NCBI GenBank assembly: GCA_030770425.1
Contig: JASJFT010000261.1
Span: 1 to 57,335, forward strand
Source: Darksidea phi
Lineage: Eukaryota > Ascomycota > Dothideomycetes > Pleosporales > Lentitheciaceae
Length of the DNA: 57,335 nucleotides
Reading direction: 5' to 3'
Part shown: piece after piece, positions 51,182 through 57,335 of the stretch
How positions within the stretch are numbered: position 1 is the first letter of the stretch
How the letters are laid out: every line of letters begins with the position of its first letter
Position numbers and translations under genes: made by a program
Notes under the pieces: generated by a model
Databases searched by the model: none
What the model was told of the DNA's origin: nothing
The model's input: only the letters and a program-made list of their open reading frames with translations

Positions 51182-51496
51182 AAGTACTCTAATTAAAGTA
51201 TAGTATAGTAGAATAGAAGTTAAAAGAAGAAAGAGAAGAAGAGATAAGCTTCTCTAAATAAGAAGATAAGAGAATAGAATATACTTAATAGAGATAAAGT
51301 AGAGAAGATTAAGATTCTAAATAGTAAAAAGACTAAATAGATAGAAGTCCTCTATATATAGGGGGTAGAGATAATAAGAGATTCTAATAATAAGAAGAGT
51401 AAAAAGACGAACGTCTAAGATAATTACGTAAAGAAAGAGAAAAAAAGTTATAAAAATAATAAAGTAAAGTTTAAGATAAAGAAGTAATAAATTAAT

Positions 51497-51661
51497 ACTA
51501 ATAAGATAAATATAAATAAGAGTTATAATACTAATAAGATAAATATAAATAAGAGTTATAATATTAATAAGATAAATATAAGTAGAAGTTATAATAATAA
51601 TAAAATAAATATAAATAGAAGTTATAATATTAATAAGATAAATATAAGTAGAAATTATAAT
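51497..51661 (+). repeat. minisatellite, 5 x 33 bp
   Basis: Units start at 51497, 51530, 51563, 51596 and 51629. The first two are identical and the others differ at a few sites. The sequence is unrelated to the array at 51050 but has the same unit length and phase. Confidence 0.9.
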
Positions 51662-51900
51662 ATTAATAATTAAAGTATATAAATTCTATAATATAGTATA
51701 ATAATATAGTATAATCTTTAATAAATATATTAAAAGAACTTTATATAAGTATTAGTAAAGATATTTAAAAAAGAGATATAAGAACGTATAATAATATATA
51801 TATTAATAACTTTAAGATATTTAAAGATACCTTTAATATAACTATAAAAGATATTCTACTTATAATAAAGATCTTAAAATATAGCTCTAGTAGTAATAAA

Positions 51901-53420
51901 AAGACTTATAATATTAGTACTATAATATATCGATAAATTAGAGAATATAAAGGCTAAAGTAAGAATAGTTATAAAAAAGAATACTAGATTATAACTAGAG
52001 ACTAACTTATTACGCTAGGACGAAGTCTAAAATAACTAATTAATAATATTAATACTTTAAACTACTATTTAAAGGTCTTCGAAGTTATACTATAACTAAT
52101 AGAATTTATTATTAAAGTAATAGTAGGTTCTTAAGGTAGATCTCTTCTTATTCTAATTATATATACCTAAAATAAGGATATAGATATTATTCTACGTATA
52201 TATAATATTATAGTATTAATATTAATAATAAAAGATTATATAAAGATTAGAATTCGATATAAATAATATATTATTATAGTAGTAAGTTTTCTTACTATAT
52301 AAGTAATTACTATAAGATATAATAGAGTCGAGATAATATTTATTAAGAATTAATAATAATTTATAGGACTATTAGAAAGATATAGAAAAGGGCTACTTAC
52401 TTAATATAGTTAAATTTAACTAGATAAGAAATATATTTCTAATAAACTTAATTAAGGTCTATAATTATAATATTTATCTTATTTTCGGAATTACCCTAAA
52501 TCTTAAACTAGTTTAAATATTAATAATAACCTCTTAAATAAATAGATTATAAGTCCTAGGTTAGCCTAAAATAATAAACTAAGAGGATATATATAGGATT
52601 ATTATAAGATATAAAAGACTAATAAGAAGAAGAATACTTTAGTAGCTTACTTCTATTAGTATTTAAGACGCCTCTAATAGTAGTAGAGGAATTACTAAGA
52701 GACGAAATACTACTAATTATACTAGATATTCTAGGAACTCGAAGAAACGTCTATATAAAGCTAAAGATAATCGAAGAGATAAAAAAAAGAATATTAATAT
52801 AAAGCTAAAGAGAACTATAAAGAAGAAAGAAAAGATAGTAAAATAAGAATTAAAGGATATTAAGAGGGATAAAGAAAAAGTATTAATAAGAATAAAAAAC
52901 GTCTAATAAAAAGTATAAAAAGAGAGAGTAAAGAGGGTAAAAAAGAAGAAGAGTAAGTTAAAGTTATTTTAAGAATAATAGAGTATTTATATAAGGTATA
53001 TAATATAAGTATAATCTATTATACTACTCTAACTTTACTAGATTATTATACTATCTACTTAATAGGAGTATTTATATTAAAATAAACGATATAAATATAA
53101 CTTTACTACCTTATTACTATACTATCTACTAAATAGAAGCGTTTATACTAAAATAAATAATAATAAGTATAATATTATTACTATAAAAAATCTACTAAGA
53201 TAATATATAAATTTCTACTACTATAACTACTCTTATAGATAAGTAGAATAATAAATTCTTAGATAAGCTTAGTAGTAAACCCTTAAGTAAGCTTTAATAG
53301 TAAATCCTTAAGTAAGCTTAGTAGTAAACCTAACTAGTTACTACTACTTTAAATAACTCCCTCTAACTCGTCCTATAATACTCTACTATATAAGGATAAT
53401 ATAGAATAGAAAAGAAGATA
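51901..53420 (+). other. Gypsy-C 3' extension, distal part
   Basis: About 1.5 kb before the 3' LTR. A forward frame (phase differing by one from the pol extension) at about 52250-52960 reads as a charged protein ending in a long Lys/Arg-rich tail (52720-52960). It looks coding but matches no family I can name. Nearer the LTR there is an imperfect direct duplication of roughly 67-70 bases (about 53030-53165) and a triplicated block of about 24 bases (AAGCTTAGTAGTAAACC type, about 53265-53330). The AG-rich stretch at about 53400-53420 fits a polypurine tract. Confidence 0.5.
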
Positions 53421-53606
53421 TATTATAACTTAGACTTAGTCTATACCTATCTCGAAAAAGAGAAGGTTTACTTAGAAAAGGGGCTTACTTAGGAGCTTAC
53501 TTATATAAGAGAAAATATAAAATAAGAACCCTTTATCTCCTTTTTATAGATATTAATAATATTATTAATACTTATTAAAGTACTACTTCGAGGCTAGTCT
53601 ATTATA
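53421..53606 (+). repeat. Gypsy-C 3' LTR (186 bp)
   Basis: Pairs with 37340-37525 and is followed by CTAGT (53607-53611). Confidence 0.9.
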
Positions 53607-56600
53607 CTAGTTAGTAACTTATCTTAAAGTTATAGTCTACTAGTAATTCTAACTATTAAAATTATTATTAATTAAGTTTCTTTATAGTTATAAAACTTAT
53701 AAGATTTTAATAATTTATAATAATCTTAATCTTATACTTAGCTTCTATAAGCTATAGTCTTTATTATTTAAATATTAATATAATAGTACTAAGTTCCTTA
53801 TTATAAACGTTATAGTTTACTTCTTTCTTATTAAACTTATATAAGTAGTAGAATACTAGTCTTTATTTTCTATCTTTCTCTTATTAAATAAGTATTACTT
53901 CTAATATATAATTTAATACGTCTATTTCTACTTTAAGAGATTTTATTAAGTCGTATATCTATAATATAGATACTAATATAAATAAATTCTTTAATTTATT
54001 AAAAGCTTCTTATTATTCTTAATTCTACTAGAATTCTTTTTCTTTTTTAATTATCTCTATAAGTAGAGCTATAGTCTTTAAGTAATCCCTAATAAACTTC
54101 TAATAGAAGTTAATAAATTCTAAAAAGGATTATATATTCTTAATTAATATTAGGATTAGCTATTCCCTTATAATCTATACTTTCTTAAGATTTATAAATA
54201 CTTCTTCTTATAAAATAATAAAATCTAAATATTTAATTTTTATTCTATAGAATTCGTATTTATTTAGATAAAGTAGTAATCTATTTCGCTATAACTTTCG
54301 TAGTACTTTCTTTATATATTCTTTATATTCTTCTAGTATTCCTTTACTATATATAAAAACGTTATCTAGATATACTATATAGAATATATCTAAGTATTTA
54401 TTTAATATCCTATTAATAACTAACTAGAATATTATTAGTATATTTATTAATCTAAATAGTATAACTTTATACTCGTAAAGTTTATATTAGATCTTAAATA
54501 TTATATACTTTTTATACCCTTTTATTATTTAAATCCTATAAAATCCTTCTTAAATATTAAATTTTATAATCTACTTAACTTCTTAGAACTAGTCTATAAG
54601 TTCTCTAATTAATAGTAATAAATTTTTTTTTTATAATATTATTTAAACGTCTATAGTTTATATAAAGTCGTAACTTCTTATTCTTCTTTAGAATAAATAG
54701 AACTAGTAATACTATAGAGCTCTAGCTTTCTCTAATATATTCTCTTTCTAAGTTCTTTATTAGGTATTCTTTTAGTTCTTCTTATTAATCTATTATTAAT
54801 AAATATATAGATCTAGGCTTAAGCTTTATATTCTCCTTTAGATATATCTTATAATCTTATTCCTAATATTTTAGTAAATTTATATTTAGATATTCTTTAA
54901 ATAACTCTTAAAACTTCTTATAGTCTTAAGGTATTATTAATTATAGTCCTTTCTATACGGTCGCGACTCTTTATACTATAATAATATTAACTCTTTATAG
55001 ATTCTTCTTATAGATTCTTATAATCTTATAAAATAAAATTAAGTTTATTCTTTCTTTTTAAAATATATACTAGATCTTATAGCTAGATTTACCTAGTCTT
55101 TTAATTCCTATAACTCGAGCTATCTACTTATAGCCTAGTACTTTATATAGCTTCTAATCTATTTATAAATTATATTTTATTAACTAGTTATAACTAATAA
55201 TTATATTAATATCTTCGATTTCTATAATATTAAGTCTATAATAGTCTCTAATATTCTTTATCTTTAGGATTATTTCTTATATTTTAAGATAAATTATACC
55301 TCCTTTATATTTTATAAATAATCTATTTCTAAGTTCTACTTATATAGATTTTATCTTAGTTTAGTAGAGAATTTCGTATTTTTCTACTATTTATAATAAT
55401 AGAAGTATAAACTCTACTTTACTATTTATAATAACTTAGACTTTCCGTTTATAAATTTATACGTCTACTTCTAATCTAGCTAGTTATTAAATACTTTCTT
55501 ATATAATTTATAGAGTTATCTTTTTAATATCTTTATTAATACGACTCTTACGTAATTAATAATAACCTAGTTTTTTAACTTATTATTATAGATAATCTAA
55601 TTATTAAAATTATTATCTAGCTTTTAGATTTTACCCTAGTATTTCTTAAACTTATATCGAAATATAGAATAGTATTTATTAGATCTAGGTTCTTCTTCTA
55701 ATTAAAAGAATAAGCTATTTACTTATTTCTAATCTAGATCTATTATCTTTCTAGCTTTAATAAATAGTTTTTAGTTTAGTACCTCTTATAGCCCTTCTTT
55801 TTAACTTTCTCCTAATAATAGTATATTCTTATAGCTAATCTTTATCTTTTCTCTATTATTCTAGATATCGTAGTATCCTTATTATATATCTAGGACTTAT
55901 AACTACCTTCTAACCTTTAGATTATTCGAATTATTCCGGTTCTATAGCTAATAACTATATCTATTATACTATTTAACGAGGTACTCTTATCTTTAGAGAT
56001 TTAGATAGAAGATATCTTCTTTTCTTCTAACTATAAGCTCTCTTTATACTAGGTATAGGATATATAATCTATTATAGTATATCTAATATATTACTTTATA
56101 GTTAGGTTTCTAATATATAATCTTATAGTTAATATTCTATTTATACTTCTTAGTATCTATTTTAATTAGTTCTTATAACTATTATTCTATAGTATATTTT
56201 ATCGAGAAGTACTTCTCGTATTTATTATTATAGTAACTATTCTATTTTAGCTATTCTTACTCTTTATATACTATAATCTAATTCTTATAATCGTATATAT
56301 AATATTTAGTTATTAGATATTCTTTATTAAGAAGATATATATATAGATAATCTCCTAGAAAAATTATAGTATTCTTTTTTTATTATATATAGTACTTATA
56401 TTATCCTATATAATAAGTCTATAATAAGATATTATAATCTTAATTCTTATAATTCTATATTATCTTATAGTCCTTTAGTCCTTAGAGCTTTAGGACTTAT
56501 CCTATTACTATTTAATCTTAATCGCTAGTAACGTAAATTAGCTCTTTTATCTTAGTATAGTACTTAGTAATATATTAGCTATTACTATACTTTTAATATT

Positions 56601-57112
56601 TATTATATACTAATTATTAGAAGATTACTTTTATACTAATCTCCTTTAGCTTATTAAGTTTTAAATCTTTAATCTTAAGTTCTAGATCTTTTTATTAATA
56701 AGAGATTTCTTCGTCCGTATCTTCCTTTATATTAAACTACTCTTTTAAAAATAATTCTTAATTATCTATCTTTTAATAAATACCTTTAATTATATTAATA
56801 TATTTAGTATTCTCTTAACTATCTATATTCTTTCTCTTATTACTATATTCTTTAGTAAGGTAACCCTATATACTATAATATAGATATACTTTCTTATCTC
56901 GTTATTATTTTATCTCGTCTACTAGGACTTTCTATAACTTCTTATCTTATTTATATTTTTTATTCTTTAAATATTTCTTTTCTTAAATTATATTAATATC
57001 TATTTTATTATAACCCTTATAGAACCCGTACTTAAAAGTTAACTACTCCTTTTTATAGACTTTAATTAGTCCTATAATATCTTATTTTTTAAGTACTTAT
57101 TTAGTATCTTAA
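53607..57112 (-). mobile_element. Gypsy-B copy B2, piece 3 (RT, protease, gag)
   Basis: Resumes exactly where piece 2 ended, as the reverse complement of B3 from about 33560 down to 30070. It carries RNase H, reverse transcriptase and most of gag. Similarity ends at about 57112, inside gag, so the gag N-terminus and 5' LTR are missing or lie beyond another insertion. Counting all three pieces, one element is spread over 37 kb of this window. Confidence 0.88.
53620..57112 (-). pseudogene. Gypsy-B copy B2 gag and RT remnant
   Basis: On the reverse strand, gag runs from 57112 with the CCHC knuckle region at about 56841-56890 (collinear with B3 30290-30331). The protease region follows. In reverse transcriptase the box at 54361-54372 reads Tyr-Leu-Asp-Asn (one Asp lost), followed by Val-Phe-Ile-Tyr. 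RNase H reaches about 53620. Compared with B3 it has clearly more C-to-T and G-to-A changes, in line with an older insertion. No open frame remains. Confidence 0.87.
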
Positions 57113-57335
57113 CTAAGACCTATAGGTAAATATTATATAGTTTAATTATATAATAATTAGAGAACTTTTCTAATTCTAGTACGAAACTCTATCGGCCCCC
57201 TCTTCCTCTTACTCCTATATTACCGCCTTAATTACTAGGGCGTTCGCTAGCTATTCGAATCCTCTATACTCTACTAAGGACTTAAAGAATTAGGTATCTA
57301 GATTAGTATTACTAATTATCTATTATAGCCTTATA
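57113..57335. other. unassigned, less AT-rich end
   Basis: The last 223 bases do not match Gypsy-B. They contain several CG and blocks such as CGGCCCCCTC and CTAGGGCGTTCG, making them more GC-rich than most of the window, though still without CA or TG. This may be the edge of a younger element that interrupts B2 gag. Too short to classify. Confidence 0.5.

Larger units (their letters stand above)
50561..51900 (+). pseudogene. Gypsy-C C-terminal pol extension with 11-residue repeats
   Basis: Downstream of the chromodomain the pol frame (same phase as 50471) continues as a polar sequence. It starts with a His/Gln/Asn-rich stretch (about 50900-51045). Four 11-codon repeats of the type Glu-Tyr/His-Leu-x-Tyr-Lys-Ser-Asn-Leu-Gln-Gln follow (51050-51181), then a Lys/Glu-rich linker (51182-51496), then five 11-codon repeats of the type Thr-Asn-Lys-x-Asn-x-Asn-Lys-Ser-x-Asn (51497-51661). 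All three intervals are multiples of three. I know of no standard gypsy domain at this position. The same frame stays plausible to about 51900. Function unknown. Confidence 0.55.
37340..53606 (+). mobile_element. Gypsy-C, complete, with Gypsy-D and a retroposon nested inside
   Basis: Bounded by 186-bp LTRs (37340-37525 and 53421-53606). Target duplication is CTAGC, seen as CTAAT on the left and CTAGT on the right; B3 shows the ancestral CTAGC at this site. Subtracting Gypsy-D (38213-45998) and the 0.5 kb retroposon leaves about 8 kb. Gene order is gag, reverse transcriptase, RNase H, integrase, chromodomain, then an unusual long 3' extension. It is strongly RIPped, with almost no CG. Confidence 0.9.

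Noticed and set aside
51050..51661. CRISPR array
   Set aside because: The 33-bp units are directly adjacent without spacers and are in-frame repeats within a retrotransposon.
1..57335. Open reading frames of some length in several frames
   Set aside because: ATG is virtually absent and every recognisable domain is broken by TAA/TAG. Since RIP removes TGA and makes all frames rich in Ile, Tyr, Leu and Asn, open stretches carry no weight unless a motif is present.
1..57335. Mitochondrial, Plasmodium-like or other naturally AT-rich genome
   Set aside because: AT richness here comes from loss of CA/TG with CT/AG, CC/GG and CG retained, and LTR-retrotransposon motifs are read by reversing exactly that change.

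Overview
Kind of organism. The window is one continuous block of dead, nested retrotransposons, and I see no intact host gene. The dinucleotides CA and TG are almost absent on both strands: I found only about two dozen in 57 kb by eye. C and G survive mostly in CT/AG, CC/GG and CG contexts. Conversion of CpA to TpA on both strands is the signature of repeat-induced point mutation (RIP), which is known only from filamentous ascomycetes (Pezizomycotina). The window is therefore most likely an AT-isochore or pericentromeric block of such a fungus. The species cannot be named from this sequence. Because ATG needs TG, start codons are practically missing, and every frame is full of TAA/TAG, which can derive from CAA, CAG or TGG. 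All coding calls are therefore pseudogenes, recognised by reading through RIP stops and undoing obvious changes (Cys to Tyr, Asp to Asn, Gln or Trp to stop).

Layout. (1) 1-140 is low-complexity A-rich sequence. (2) 141-1701 is the 3' end of a Ty3/gypsy element (family D) with its LTR. (3) 1702-3498 is unassigned RIPped DNA. (4) A forward Gypsy-B copy (B1: 5' LTR 3499-3930, gag 10605-11850) is split by a complete Ty1/copia element at 3941-10604 (target duplication ATTAT). (5) An unassigned segment X (11851-12566 and 19209-20127) is split by a second copia copy at 12567-19208 (duplication TTAAT). (6) A reverse-strand Gypsy-B copy (B2) starts at 20128 and continues in three pieces (20128-22575, 37005-37339, 53607-57112). 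It is split first by Gypsy-A (22576-37004, duplication TATAG), which itself carries a complete forward Gypsy-B copy (B3, 28901-36326). It is split again by Gypsy-C (37340-53606). (7) Gypsy-C is in turn interrupted by reverse-strand Gypsy-D (38213-45998, duplication ATACT) and, inside its RNase H region, by a 0.5 kb poly(A)-tailed retroposon with a 13-bp target duplication (48346-48862). (8) 57113-57335 is unassigned and less AT-rich.

How it fits together. LTR lengths match exactly within each pair (189, 438, 432, 186 and 182 bp), and clean 5-bp target duplications fix most insertion boundaries. The order of events is therefore readable: B2, then Gypsy-A, then B3; B2, then Gypsy-C, then Gypsy-D and the retroposon; B1, then copia 1; X, then copia 2. 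The most deeply nested copy (B3) keeps the most CpG and leftover CA/TG, and it alone keeps an intact YLDD reverse-transcriptase motif, as expected if it is youngest. Gypsy-A, B, C and D all look like chromoviruses (gypsy elements with a chromodomain after integrase). Gypsy-C also carries an in-frame, repeat-containing extension downstream of its chromodomain.

Limits. Everything was read by eye. Outer boundaries of domains are approximate (tens of bases), whereas LTR ends and target duplications were counted base by base.
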